Positions 1 to 11,349 of a stretch of DNA of 64,000 nt are shown here, one piece after another (within the stretch, counting starts at the first letter, position 1; every line of letters begins with the position of its first letter). Origin of the DNA: Dipteronia dyeriana (taxonomy: Eukaryota > Streptophyta > Magnoliopsida > Sapindales > Sapindaceae); assembly GCA_032871835.1 (NCBI GenBank), contig CM065295.1:65469687-65533686 (forward strand), given 5' to 3'. The notes under the pieces are model-generated. The model saw nothing but the letters and a program-made list of their open reading frames with translations. It was not told where the DNA came from and did no database searches. Made by a program: the position numbers and the translations under genes.

Positions 1-1002
1 TTTAGAATTATCTTGCTTGACTTTTCACGATTCGAAATTCCATGGTTGATAAGCTTGGCTAAGTACATCTAAGTCCTTTTGTTTAGTGTTTGGCTACCAA
101 GTTTATTTTTGTGATGCCAAGTATCTCATTTAACTGGCTAGGGTTTTTAATCGAGTAGCTCCACAATAAAATCGAGTTGTCTTATAAACTCGTAATTATG
201 CCTTACCCAGTTTCTACTCGAGTGTTGAACAGAAGCTCACCACGATCATACACTTGCGTCCTTGTACAAGTCACCAATGACGTCTCCTAGTTTTGTTTAT
301 GCAAGGGTTTGTCGAATTGTTGGACAGTGAATTACCCAACACAGCTGCGCAACTCATCAGGTCTGCCTTGGCGGTGCCCTGAGCCATTTTCTAGGCATTC
401 TTGTGCTTCGGGTTTGCCTTTTTGCTAAGGTTTAGATTTTAACTTTGCTCGGCTAGCACGCTATCTTAAGCTTCTTCGCGCATTCGAGTGTAATTTTGCC
501 AAATTAATGGCACCTGAGCATTTTATTTGTCATTTCATTCTCAGATGGTTCTCATTATTTTTAATAATTTTTCTATAAGGGTTCCGTATAGGAATTTTAT
601 TCATTTTGTAAAAACTAAACTGAATAGAAACACTTAATTCATAAAAGAATTGAAACTAAAAACTGGAACTAAAACAAACTAAAAACTGAAATTAAAACTG
701 AAACTATGATGATTTACTGATTCAAGGTTCTTCGAGAATCCCTCAAGGATAAAAGATCTTCAGGTACTGGGTATTGTATGGCCATGGTAAGACTCCTCCT
801 CCTATTCAGGCGATCCAATATGCTCTGTGTCCAGCTATCCCGTCGATTAAATACGGTCCTTCCCATTTGTCGGTGAGGGATCCCACCACTTTATCTTTAG
901 TGTTTGGGGATACTCTCTGAGTACAAGGACTCCCAGTTAAAATTTTCTAGCCCGAACATACGAGTTGTAATATCTAGATGCCCTTTGTTGGTAGGCCACG
1001 TT
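1..1002. other. Non-coding left flank, probably 3' part of the Gypsy element
   Basis: No convincing gene is seen. The segment lies downstream (on the minus strand) of the Gypsy integrase and is probably integrase C-terminal sequence (about 780-1000) followed by 3' untranslated or LTR sequence. No matching copy of the LTR start at 6589 was found here, so the 3' LTR is either outside the window or too diverged to recognise. Positions 620-710 hold an A-rich tract of repeated aactgaaa-like motifs. Confidence 0.4.
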
Positions 1003-1640
1003 TCACACTTGGGACCTCTCTCTTACTTCTTCCAACTCATCCAGGTTCTGTAACAGTGCATCAACATTGTACCCTTCGTCATATAGTTGGACCCTAGGGG
1101 ATATGTAAGATGACTTTGTCGGGATCACGACCTCCGTACCATATGCTAAAGAGAATAGGTTTTCCCCCGTAGGGGTTCTTGTAGTTGTTCGGTATGCCCA
1201 TAAAACCTCGGCTAGCTTCTCCACCCAACTGCCATTTTTCGCATTCAGTTTTGCTTTGGGGGTGTGTTTGATTACCTTGTTTACTGCTTCTGCCAGCCCA
1301 TTCGTCTGGGGATGAGCAAGTGTAGCGTCGTAGCTTGAGATCTTGTATTCAATACAAAGTTGCCTAAATTTCTGATTATCAAATTGAGTGACGTTGTCTG
1401 TGATGATAGTGTTCGGGACTCCAAATCGATAGAGTATGTTCTTCTTCACATAGTTTGTGGTGTTTGCCTCTATGATATGGACTAATGTTTTTGCCTCTAC
1501 CCACTTTACGAAAAGTCAACTGCTACAATCGCGTGTTTCACACCTCTTTTCGTTGCCGCTGGCATTGGTCTAATCAATTCCAAACCCCACACAGTGAACA
1601 ACCAGGGTGAAGTGAGACTTCTCAGGAATTCAAAGGGCTA
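1003..1640 (-). pseudogene. Gypsy integrase core (broken)
   Basis: The longest open piece (1003-1449, 148 aa) is the second half of a retroviral-type integrase core and the start of its C-terminal region. Visible motifs are FGVPNTIITDN (second catalytic Asp), HPQTNGLAEAVNK (third acidic residue) and the plant Gypsy signature RTPTGE with AYGTEVVIP. The first part of the core lies at about 1450-1640 and is out of frame or interrupted. Integrase joins the cDNA into the host chromosome. Because the frame is broken this copy cannot make a full enzyme. Confidence 0.8.
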
Positions 1641-1883
1641 CCGGATATCATTGGAAATTCTCTGACAGGTATTGCAACTGTCCGAGAATTGTTGTGCATC
1701 AATAAACAAGGTAGGCAAGTAGAATCCTTGCTTGAGTATCTTGTGTGCTAAGCTTCTACCCCCTATGTGATTCCCACACACACCACTGCGGACTTCCTTT
1801 AATATTTGATTGGCTTCCTCTTCTGCTACGCATCTTTGGAGTGCCCTAGAAAATCCTCTCCTGTACAGTTCTCCTCCAATCAT
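1638..1883 (-). pseudogene. Gypsy integrase zinc-binding (H2C2) domain
   Basis: An 81-aa open piece begins MIGGELYRRGFSRALQRCV and continues with GNHIGGRSLAHKIL and CNTCQR. Together these give the His-His-Cys-Cys zinc-binding domain that precedes the Gypsy integrase core (H in GNHIG, H in AHKIL, C-X2-C in CNTC). It sits between the RNase H remnant to the right and the integrase core to the left, as expected for Gypsy pol. It is a separate fragment of the same dead polyprotein. Confidence 0.75.
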
Positions 1884-1961
1884 AGTATACCTGGCTGACC
1901 TATACTTGATGCGTTTGCCTCTGGGGATCCTTTGGGAGCATATATTCTTCTAAATATTTCT

Positions 1962-2420
1962 TTAGCGGGTCATCCAACCACTTGGTTGAGCTAGAATTTC
2001 TGGTACACCGAGATCTTCTGACTCAGATATGCTCAGCCAGAGTAGGTGTGTCATTGGAACAGTTTTAGATCTGATGTAAGTTGTGGTTGATGCTAATTTA
2101 GACAAAGTGTCTGCTTTTTCATTCGCAACGTGGGATCTGAGTGATCTTAAATGCCTTGAATAGTCAAGGAATTGCTTAGCGATGTCCAAATAAGCGGCCA
2201 TGCTTCCATCCTTGGCTTGGTATTCGTCTAGAATCTGATTGATGATAATATGAGAGTCACTGAATATTTTTACTTCATTTGCTCCGAGTGCAATGCATAC
2301 CCTGAGGCCAGCTAGTAGTGCCTTATATTCCGTTTGATTATTCGTTGCTTTAAACTCAAATCTTATTGCACACTCAGTGTCATCTTTTTTTGGAGTGGAT
2401 ACTACAATCCTGCCCCACTG
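1962..2420 (-). pseudogene. Gypsy RNase H domain (broken)
   Basis: The minus strand encodes an RNase H fold typical of plant Gypsy elements: an EYKALLAGLRVC segment carrying the catalytic Glu near 2310-2340, a KIFSDSHIIINQI segment carrying the catalytic Asp near 2240-2275, and a C-terminal part (1962-2201) with SHVANEKADTLSKLAS. RNase H removes the RNA template during reverse transcription. At least one frame interruption lies between the two parts. Confidence 0.7.
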
Positions 2421-2879
2421 CCATGAGTATTCGACGAACCATCAACATGAAATTTCCATGAACAGTTCTTTCTTTCTAACATCCTCCTGACCTCCAGGTT
2501 GAGCTCAGTGAATTCAGCTATGAAATCCACCACAACTTATCCTTTGAATGATGCTCTGGGTACATATTTTATATCGAACCCGCTTAGCTCGATTGCCCAC
2601 TTTATCAATCTTTCTGACAACTCTGGCTTCTACAGAATCTGTTTGAGCGAGCAATCGTTAAGCACCTCTACTGCATGTGCCTGGAAATAAGGCCTTAATT
2701 TTCTGGCGGCTGAAACCAAGGTAGGGCCATCTTCTCTGCCCGTGATTACCTCGTCTCTGCTGGGAGTAGGGCTTTGCTATTATAATATATTGTTTTATGT
2801 ATCCCATCTTCTATCCTGACCAGCATCGAACTTAGCGCCAGCTCCATGAGAGACAGATACATAAACAGTTTCTCATGTC

Positions 2880-3830
2880 CTAGGTTTGGAGAGAAATGGT
2901 GTTCAGCCTAGGTATTCCTTTATCTTTTGAAATGCTTGCTCACATTCTGTGTTACATTCAAGCCCTTTGCCCTTTTTGATTGCTTTAAATAACGGTGCAC
3001 ATTTGCCAGTTGAATTAGAAATAAACCTGCTGAGTGAAGCAAGGCATCCCGTCAATCGCTAAACTTCTTTCAACGTTCTCGAGGAGGCCATTTTTGAGAC
3101 GGTCTTAATCTTGTCTAGTTTAACTCTGATTCCTCTTTGATGAACCTGAAAACCCAGGAATCTCCCTGATGGTACCCCGAACACACATTTACTTGGATTA
3201 AGCTTCATCTAGGACCATCTTAATACACTGAAAGTCTCCCTCATGTCTACTACATGTCTTGTTGTTGTGCTACATTTTGTCAGCATGTCGTCTACAAAAA
3301 CTTCCATGTTTATTCCTATCTACCGAGCAAATATCTTGTTGACAACTCTCTGGTCTGTTGCCCCATCATTTTTTAGCCCGAAAGACATCACCGTATAACA
3401 GTATAATCCTTGGTCGATTGTGAACGTTGTCTTGTCCTCGCTTGCTTTATTCATTCGGATTTGGTTGTATCCCGAATAGGCATCCATAAAATTTAGCAAC
3501 TCATGACCTGACGTGGCATCCACCAATCAATCTATCCTTGGTATGAGGAAAACTATCATTGGGGCATACTTTGTTCAGATCTGTAAAATCCACACACATT
3601 CTCCACTGCTATTCTTTTTTTTTAATCCACACACATTCTCCACTGCTATTCTTTTTTTTAACCAACACAACATTGGCTACCCACTGTGGATATTTCACCT
3701 CTCTAATGGATCCGACAAGAAGCAACTTTTCCACCTCCTATTTGATCGCTTGACCTCTCTCAAGGTTGAACAATCTTATCTTATGGATAACAGGTTTAAC
3801 TCCCAAATCAATGGCTAGGTAATGCGATAT
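2880..3830 (-). pseudogene. Gypsy reverse transcriptase (broken)
   Basis: The open piece 3320-3526 encodes MDAYSGYNQIRM, TTFTIDQGLYCYTVMSFGLKN, the classic Gypsy RT block around the first catalytic Asp and the fingers-palm region. Reading on past the stop, the minus strand near 3275-3315 gives FVDDML (the YxDD-type active site), then NPSKCVFGV and LGFQVHQRGI, and near 3000-3060 LTGCLASLSRFIS, the connection to RNase H. Several stops lie between these blocks. Positions 3590-3660 contain a near-perfect tandem duplication of about 45 bp (cacacattctccactgc twice), which breaks the frame. Confidence 0.8.
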
Positions 3831-4159
3831 TACATATGCATCTATCCCCACCATATCTTTATGGCTCCAAGGAAATACGTCCTTGTGTTCCCTAAGCAGG
3901 TTGATGAGACTTGTCTTAACACGTTCATCTAAGTTCGCCCCAATCCTGACTCTCTTGGTTGGCTCATCTTTCTTTAAAGTTATCTCCTATGTTGGCTCAT
4001 CCATTTACGTCTCCAGGTCTTCCCTTGGGTCAAGCTCGAATTCAAAGGACATCCTTGTTACTGCTTGATAGGGTAGGGAAAGAGTGCATACGTGATGTCC
4101 ATCATTCTCCTTGTCACTGTAAACTGAGAGATTCACCCTTTTTGCAATCTCTTGTGACC

Positions 4160-4666
4160 CTTTGACGGATCCTACCCCCCACTCGGTTTAGAATTTGATC
4201 ATTAAAGCATATGTAGCTGTCACTGCTTTGGTCTTGTTCAGGAATGGTCAGCCCAACAAAGCGTTGTATGGCCAATTTTCAATGTCTACGACCAAAAAGT
4301 CGAGTAACATTGTTTTCTAGCAAGGGGGTTCTCCAATCTTTACTGAAAACTTCACGGTCCCCAATGATCTGACCTCAACCCCTCTAAATCCTCGAAGCAA
4401 TGTATGAAGGGTTACAAATCCTTTCGATCCAGCTGGAGCTGGTCGAACACCTCTACACTTAAAATATCTGTTGAAATATCGTTATCAATCAGCACCTGGT
4501 GGACCTCTCGATGGCCAATTCGAGCGCTTATAACTAACACGTCATTTGGATGAACATCTACCCCATGAGAATCAGCTTCTGTGAACACTATTGGATCCCA
4601 TCCTTCCTTGATCCTTTTTGGGTCAAGCTCAGCAGAGTTTACATCGAGGTTTTTCCTTGCCTCCAT
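4160..4666 (-). pseudogene. Gypsy aspartic protease region (active-site motif altered)
   Basis: The 84-aa open piece 4412-4666 reads KEGWDPIVFTEADSHGVDVH, then IGHREVHQVLIDNDISTDIL and SVEVFDQL. This is the retropepsin region upstream of RT. The expected D-N-G-S-S type active site reads DNDIS here, so the conserved Gly is replaced by Asp. The Gypsy copy at 61.9 kb has the normal DNGSS at the same place. Downstream protease sequence (NALLG, NKTKAV-like) continues towards 4200 with stops. Confidence 0.75.
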
Positions 4667-4859
4667 TACTTCTCAGATTTCATGGGCACATTCTGTATTG
4701 TTTATACTAGTCGAAGGTCCTCCGAAAATGGTGTTTATTTCCCATTTCTCCGTCCTTTTTGGACTCTTCTTTCTATTCTGGTCCTTTGACTTACTGTCTC
4801 GCAGGGCATCTACCTTATCATCCTTCTTTAGAACAATTTCTTATAAATACTCTTCTCAT

Positions 4860-6344
4860 ATGAGAGTCTCGATGTGGTCCTTGAGCCGGTAACATTTGGA
4901 AGTTTCATGTCCATTCTTTTTGTGAAAACGACAATATTTTTTGTGTCTATTCGAGCAAATTACGACTGTCGTTGGGTTTCCTTAACCAAGTTTTTCTCTT
5001 CCAAGATAACCAAGATCTCGTCCTATCTTTTCCTAACGGGAGTATAATTTGTGTATTTTCCCTGGAACTAATCCTTCATTTGGTCGGTGCCCCAACCCTT
5101 GTTATTCCCATCCTTGTTTCTGCCGTATTTGTTGCCACCCTTCTGCTTACCTTCTTTTTAGCTTTAGGATCGGGACTTAGTCTCCTTGGGCTTTGGTTCT
5201 TTGGGGTGCCCTCCATGCATGAAGTGACCTTCGGTTGTAATTTCTTCCTTCTCGGCCAATGCATATCCACCTGTCATGTCCATCAAATCTGCATACCTGG
5301 TAAGGTAGGCACTCCTTAATTCAAAGGATAATCGGCCATTTTGTAAATTGTTTATAAATATGACGATGATTGCTTCATCATTCGTGCTTTCTATCTTCGA
5401 CACTGCCCGACTGAATCTCCCCAGGTACTTTTTTATGACTCATCATTTCTTTGCTTTAATTGTGAAAGATGAGCTACTGATTTCCTCCTATATACATTCC
5501 CGAGAAATTGCCTTGAAAAGGCTTTGCTTAATTCGCCAAAGTTTCCAATGCTTGCACTAGGCAGTCTGCCAAACCATCGGGACCTTACGTCTCCCAAGGT
5601 TTGAGGGAAATTGAGGCACAATAAGGCAAAACTGTAGGCATATTAGGCAATGACACTCATGTATCGCCTGATGTGTTCTTTGGGATCTGTATCTTTCTTG
5701 AACTGCTCCACATGCGGCATCCTGAATCTCTCTTGGAACGTTGTTTGAAAGACGTCATTTATAAATAGGCTATCAGTGTCATCATCCGACAACTCATTAC
5801 GTCCGTAATGCCTAACCAATGCGTCCATTTGACGCTTGTTATTTTGAACCTCCCGAGTTAAACTTTGTATTAAGACGTCTTTCTTGCCTACTGGCTCCCC
5901 CTGACGGTTAAATCCATGGGTGACTATTAAGCCTGTTTTAGGCTCTTCCTTATCTTGACTTCGGTTTTCTCGAGTCAAGCCATGTAGGCGTATAGTTCCC
6001 CTTGGCATTTTCGGTGATGATAGTCTTCCTCTGATGAGGACGACTGGTCCCTCCGTCGTGTATGTTTATGATGTCGGTCATGCCCCGATGGGTCATGGCT
6101 ACGTCTCCAATGATGTCGAATCTCTGTGGGTGCTTCACGAGTTCGAGTTTGCTCTCGTGGTGTATCCCTTGACTTGATGGCAGGATCTGGATCCGTGTCT
6201 GTTTCTGGCGTGCCGGACTCTAGTCTGACTATGATCGACCAGAGCCTGCCCGATAGGTGATCTAAAATAGGCGGAGGGCTTGATGGATGTGGTGGACAGA
6301 TCTACTCTTTCCCTGGCTGCATCTGCTAGTAATTGTTGTAGCAT
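4860..6344 (-). pseudogene. Gypsy gag (broken)
   Basis: Several open minus-strand pieces (5164-5403, 5433-5621, 5643-6008, 5950-6138, 6135-6344) together give a retrotransposon gag of plant Gypsy type. Blocks include MPHVEQFKKDTDPKEHIRRY, then NFGELSKAFSRQFLGNVYRR, LSQLKQRNDE, and FINNLQNGRLSFELRS. A zinc-knuckle-like stretch, YCRFHKKNGHETSKCYRL, lies near 4880-4950. Gag forms the cytoplasmic virus-like particle. Frame changes between pieces show decay. Confidence 0.75.
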
Positions 6345-6560
6345 CTCCCTGAATCACCGCGCGATGTCCTCATTGGTTGAAGGGACCTTCTGGACTCCTA
6401 CTATAGGCACCGACTGATTCCCAATCATAATTCTTGTAGGATCTTGGGAGGCATCAACTCTGTGTAAATCATCCGACGAGTCTCAGATGATCTTGGAACC
6501 ATTTCTGTTTTCGTCGTTGGCTATTGTCTCAAAGGTGTTTTTTAAGCAAATTTAATCTAT

Positions 6561-6586
6561 GGTCGCTCCTCCTTATAGCGTCAATT
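6561..6586 (-). promoter_or_regulatory. Candidate tRNA primer binding site of the Gypsy element
   Basis: On the minus strand this reads TTGACGCTATAAGGAGGAGC, close to the TTGGCGCTAGAAGGAGG-type primer site I recall from plant Tat elements. It lies directly inside the presumed LTR end at 6589 and upstream of gag. The second Gypsy copy has a related sequence at 59894. The priming tRNA is not assigned. Confidence 0.5.
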
Positions 6587-6588
6587 AT

Positions 6589-6900
6589 TGACGGTAATTT
6601 CTTGATGGTCAAGAAAGTCAATAGCGTAAACTTCTACAATCTGTAATAGTAAAAAGATCACAAAAAATAGCTGAAAATAAAAATCAGAAATACGTGGTAA
6701 AACTCCGACGACCAAAGAAACGTCCACGGACAGTTGCGTATGCAACCAAGTCAAATCCAGTGGCTCCTCCTTACTCGGATCTACTCGAATTTCCACTGAG
6801 TATTCCTATGACGGGGACTTGGACTCCATCAAGGATATTGATCTTACGATTTTTCCCGATGAAGTTTCCTGCTTACGTGGTTTTGCGATGATGCGTACTT
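6589..6900 (-). repeat. Inner part of Gypsy 5' LTR
   Basis: The plus strand begins TGACGG at 6589, so the minus-strand LTR ends CCGTCA immediately before the primer site. The minus strand contains GTTTTACCACGTATTTCTG at about 6680-6700, similar in style to the LTR end of the other Gypsy copy. The outer LTR end was not found. The recognisable sequence fades before the AT microsatellite at 6921. Confidence 0.45.
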
Positions 6901-6918
6901 TCAACAAGATTTACATAT

Positions 6919-6920
<2 letters not shown>

Positions 6921-6961
<41 letters not shown>
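6921..6961. repeat. (AT)n microsatellite
   Basis: About 40 bp of uninterrupted alternating A and T, followed to about 7060 by AT-only sequence with degenerate atatta motifs. Confidence 0.9.
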
Positions 6962-6964
<3 letters not shown>

Positions 6965-7269
6965 TAATAATATCTAATATATTAAAGATTATAATATCAC
7001 ATTATATATAGGATATATATATTATTAAATATTATTATATATAATAATACAATTTTAAGGGTAAATTGGTCTTTTTGATACTTGTCCCATGTCATGTGAC
7101 AAGTTGTCTTAGGGTCTTGGGTTGAACAATTTTCTTGTGATTTTTATCCTACATTATCCTATCATGTCTCATGCTAAGGTCGCACTGAACGTGAGACATG
7201 AATAAAATATCCCACGTTTTTTGTCCTGTCGTGCGTACTAAACATACTCCTAGAGTTAATTAACCTTGT

Positions 7270-7610
7270 ATTGTTTTTAATATGATTTTATGAACAATAA
7301 TTTAGGTGACACAAGACAGCTTCCGGTTAAAAAAAATACTATTATGTATTATATGATGATTATATAATGATTAATACTATATGATTGATTATAATATTAT
7401 TTTGTAAACATTAATTAAGGTGACATACGGTGGTTTTCGGTTAAAAAGGGTTGTTATTATATTGTTATATGTTATCATATATGATATGATTGATTATAAT
7501 GCTATTTTATGAACATTAATTAAGGTGACACATGGCGATTTCCGGTTAAAAAAGGTTATTATTATATAATTATATATGAAACGATTATATATGATTATTT
7601 ATATGATAAG
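7270..7610. repeat. Three-copy tandem repeat, about 105-114 bp period
   Basis: The core 'gaacattaattaaggtgacac' followed by 'ttccggttaaaaa' and a tat-rich tail occurs three times, with the gtgaca motif at 7306, 7420 and 7525. The copies differ by substitutions and small indels. No gene overlaps it. It could be a local satellite or internal repeats of an unidentified element. Confidence 0.8.
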
Positions 7611-7977
7611 ATTGAAAGGGAATCCATTAATACTATGGTAAACCTAGGGATGAGTATGATTTCAACTGATTTGCAGAATTAATACAAGTTCAAACCCAAT
7701 CAAAATAAAATACCAACAATAAATAATAATAGCTAGGTTATTATCTGTGTTAAGTGGAGCAAACAAACAAGAGATCTCGAGAGTAAGCATTGAATTGTAT
7801 TTGGGTTTGGGATTTTAGAAAGAGAATCGTAATAGTGTGGTCGTAACAATTTAAAATATATTAAATTATTTCTCTTATTGTCATGACGGATATGGTTTTT
7901 TTCCCTGTTCTTAGATTTTCACATAAAATCTTGTGTTTATGTATGTGTCTGTATTTATTTTTTCTTTCATTTTATTT
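7611..7977. other. AT-rich spacer, nothing recognised
   Basis: No ORF, RNA gene or repeat was recognised between the tandem repeat and the Copia insertion. The last five bases before the element (7978-7982, ttccc) are its target-site duplication. Confidence 0.6.
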
Positions 7978-7982
7978 TTCCC
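7978..7982. repeat. Target-site duplication of Copia-1, left
   Basis: TTCCC immediately before the left LTR; matches 15054-15058. Confidence 0.9.
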
Positions 7983-8946
7983 TGTAAAACGTATTTTGCA
8001 AACAAACCTGACTGGTATCAATGAAAACAGAAAGTAACGTTAGAAAAAGAGTTTGATCCGAGGCTCGTGTTTCACACGGTGTCCTTAAGACAATTTCGCC
8101 GGACAACATCGTATGTGTATTAGGCGATTGCCTCCCAGGATACAACGGTTCAACAGTGGTAGGCCTAAGCACTAACCACTACCAGCGAACTCAAACCGAG
8201 TTTTGAACTTACCAAGAAACAGAGAGAAGAAACGAATTCAACTGCTCAAAAGAAACTTGAATTATTTTTCTGTGTATGTTGTACAGAATATAAGAAGGAT
8301 TAAATACCCAAACCGAAGCCCTAAGGTTTTGGGATTAATTCGGGATTATAATTGGAAAATTCGTTTTGATTTAATAAGGAAATAATTTAATCAGATAATA
8401 TTCTCCAAAGAGATTTATTTCTAATTAAAACTCGATTCTGTATTCTTAGTGATCAAGTAAGAAATCAGAATCTAAACAATTAAAGCTTTCCTTATTCATC
8501 ACAATCAAAACGTTGACTTAGGGAAGTGACAAAAGGTCAACTGTACTCTTACGGTCCAATCGGTGCGGTATTCGTGTCAGCAAGTCGCGCCCACACACGA
8601 GTCGTGCATTCGAAGGTTTGGGGTCCATGATTTGCACCACCCCTGCGCGTGCGAGAGAGAGCCTCTATGCCACACACATGTTGAAAGCTCATATCACACA
8701 TTCACTTATAAACTACTTATAAATGATTTCCCTAAGCAATGTGGGATTCCTTTTAATCCCTACACAATTGGTCCACTTTGAGATTCAATTTCTCATTCAC
8801 CCATTAACCATTTTGTGAATTTGAGTATACCATTTCGAAGTTCTCACGGAGGAGAATTCGAATCCACTTTAATCTTTCATTTTTATGGAATTTATCATAC
8901 TCGATTTTTACCCTCAACATGAGAGATTATCATAAAATTTCCAACA
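7983..8946 (-). repeat. Copia-1 3' LTR
   Basis: 964 bp, near-identical to 14128-15053. Starts TGTAAAACG and ends TTCCAACA on the plus strand (so TGTTGGAAA at its minus-strand start). It carries about 35 bp near 8577-8607 (tcagcaagtcgcgcc region) that the right LTR lacks. Confidence 0.95.
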
Positions 8947-8960
8947 ATCCCCCACATGAA
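8947..8960 (-). promoter_or_regulatory. Polypurine tract of Copia-1
   Basis: The minus strand reads TGTGGGGGAT directly before the 3' LTR start TGTTGG, the standard plus-strand primer position for Copia elements. Confidence 0.85.
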
Positions 8961-9538
8961 TGAAATTGACCTAGGAGACACAAAGAAGATGTTTGGTAAG
9001 TTCAAACGGTCGAAGCCTGCATAGGATAGGTAGGTGTTACCCTTTGAACCTTCCCTTGTAAATGTATGCTTACTTTACTGGTTGATCAGTAAATGTGATA
9101 TCCTTGAACTGTTCTGCTGTTTTGTGTAAACGATCACACACCTTACACAGGTATCTTCCAGACCCGATTTGGTTCTCATTTTTATGTTCGTTTTGGCCAT
9201 GAACATGCGCCTGGTTCTGTGAGAGTCTCTAGAGAATATAGCCCTTCACTATTCTCTTTTAGAAGCGGCCCCACTTCTCTCTCATATAGGTGATTTCTTA
9301 ATTAAGAGTAACCCGTTTTACTCTGCTCGGATTTCCATAGCTAGGAATTTCAACGCATAAGAATCATTAAAAACCACAGTTTAACCTTTTCTCTGCCGGC
9401 ATCACTGTTTCATCATAGGAATGGACTTGAGGATAACCCCCACAGTGATCCAACTGAGTCTTACAACTTGGTTATCCCATTGAACCTAGATCTTGGGATC
9501 TCTAGTCAACTAGGTTGGGTGTCCATTGTATCGATATT
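8961..9538 (-). other. Copia-1 3' untranslated internal region
   Basis: Non-coding sequence between the end of RNase H and the polypurine tract. The plus strand has the 'tctagtcaactaggttgggt' type segment that also occurs, diverged, after RNase H in the Copia fragment at 33.45 kb. No gene is seen. Confidence 0.6.
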
Positions 9539-11349
9539 TTATCTAATGGGCTTTAGTCCCATTCCTCTCGATGATGTCTCAACTAGTTCTCTGTTTAACC
9601 CTTTAGTTAGCGGATCCGCAATGTTATCTTTTGATCTTACATAGTCAATAGTGATAACCTCAGTTGAGATTAGCTGTCTAATAGTATTATGTATTCGACG
9701 TATATGTCTAGACTTCCCCTTATACATAATGCTCTGTGCTCTTCCTATTGCTGATTGACTATCACAGTGAATGCAAATCGCGGGCACAGGCTTTAGCCAT
9801 CTTGGAATATCTTCTAAGAATTGGCGTAGCCATTCAGCCTCCTCTCCATATTTATCTAATGCTATAAACTCAGATTCCATGGTGGATCTGGCTATACATG
9901 TTTGTTTGGAGGATTTCCAAGATACCGCCGCACCACCCAGTGTGAACACATACCCACTAGTGGATTTTGAATCCTTCATATCAGATATCCAGTTAGCATC
10001 AGTGTATCCTTCTAGAACAGCTGGATATCTGGTATAATGCAGTCCATGATTACGAGTGAATCGTAAGTACTTCAGTACTCTTACTATTCCTTTCCAGTGA
10101 TCGGTTCCTGGATTACTCGTATATCTGCTTAATTTACTGACTGCATTCACTATGTCTGGTCTTGTACAACTGGTTAAGTACATCAGACTCCCTATCACTC
10201 GAGAATATTCTAGTTGAGAGATGCTCTCACCCTTATTCTTGGATAGATGTAGATTTGTATCTACTGGTGTTCTAGAAATTCCAGAATCATTTTTGTTGAA
10301 TTTCTCAAGAATCATGTCAATATAGTGTGATTGACTTAGTATGAGTCCGTTAGATGTCCTTGAGATTTTCATTCCCAATATTACATCAGCCGGTCCCATA
10401 TCTTTCATATCAAATCTTGATTTTAACATATCCTTAGTAGATTTGACCATTTTATCACACTACCAACAATGAGCATGTCATCAACGTAAAGGCACACAAT
10501 GACATAGCCATTTTCCGTGTCCTTGACATAAACACATTTGTCACATTCGTTGATCTTCAATCCGTTTGACATCATAGCATTGTCAAATTTCTCATGCCAT
10601 TGTTTTGGTGCTTGCTTTAAACCATATAAAGACTTCACCAATTTACAGACTTTCTTTCCTTGTCCTGGAACGGAAAAACCCTCAGGTTGTTTCATGTAAA
10701 TTTCTTCATCTAAATCTTTATTTAAGAAAGCCGTTTTCACATCCATTTGATGTACTTCAAGATTTCGCAAAGCTGCGATTGCAAGTATCATTCTAATGGA
10801 GGTTATTCTTGTCACAGGAGAATATGTATCAAAGTAGTCTAGGTCTTCTCATTGATTGTAACCTTTAATTACAAGTCTGGCCTTATACTTATCAATTGTT
10901 CCATCTGCTTTCATCTTTCTTTCAAAAATCCATTTGGATCCTAGCGGTTTACATCCCGGAGGAAGATCCACTAATTCCCAAGTATGATTTTGAAGGATGG
11001 AATCAATTTCGCTCTTGATTGCCTCTTTCCACAAGAGTCCTTCAGAAGAGCTTACCGCTTCTTTGAAGGTTCGAGGTTCACCTTCCAGCAAATAGGTCAT
11101 AAAATCTGGACCAAAAGACGTTTCCGTCCTTGCTCTTTTGCTACGTCTAGGTTCATCCTCTACTTCATTTCCTTGTTCTTGGTCCTCACAACTATCATCA
11201 TGTGTTCGTTTTGACTAACTTGCTTCATCATTGGATTTATATGGAAAAACATGTTCAAAAAACATCGCGTTTCTAGATTCCATTATCGTGTTTTTGTGTA
11301 TATCTGATATGTCAGATTTATAGACCAAGAATCGATGAGCACTATTATT
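9539..11349 (-). pseudogene. Copia-1 reverse transcriptase and RNase H (broken)
   Basis: Downstream half of the polyprotein. The RT block begins WKEAIKSEIDSILQNHTWEL and GSKWIFERKMKADG (10849-11100), continues with HQMDVKTAFLNKDLDEEIYM and the intact catalytic motif [10 protein letters not shown] (10423-10815), and ends in RNase H with [19 protein letters not shown] sequence, [12 protein letters not shown] and [13 protein letters not shown] (9539-10450). Defects: a TAG near 11213, a TGA at 10849-10851 (after GYNQ, where Arg is usual), and a 1-bp deletion at about 10450 just after the YVDD block, where GATGATAAA-type sequence has become TGATAAA. RT and RNase H copy the RNA into cDNA in the particle. 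Confidence 0.9.

Larger units (their letters stand above)
780..6900 (-). mobile_element. Degenerate Ty3/Gypsy retrotransposon, Tat-type
   Basis: Read on the minus strand from right to left, the order is LTR end, primer binding site, gag, protease, reverse transcriptase, RNase H, integrase. This is the Ty3/Gypsy order, with integrase after RNase H. The integrase tail (RTPTGE, then SLAYGTEVVIP) and the gag style resemble plant Tat-lineage elements; this lineage call is recognition, not a computed tree. Many stops and frameshifts split the polyprotein, so the element is dead. The outer LTR ends are not resolved and the 3' LTR was not found. Confidence 0.85.

Noticed and set aside
3513..5560. Plus-strand ORFs over the first Gypsy element
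   Set aside because: They are complements of clear minus-strand RT, protease and gag blocks.
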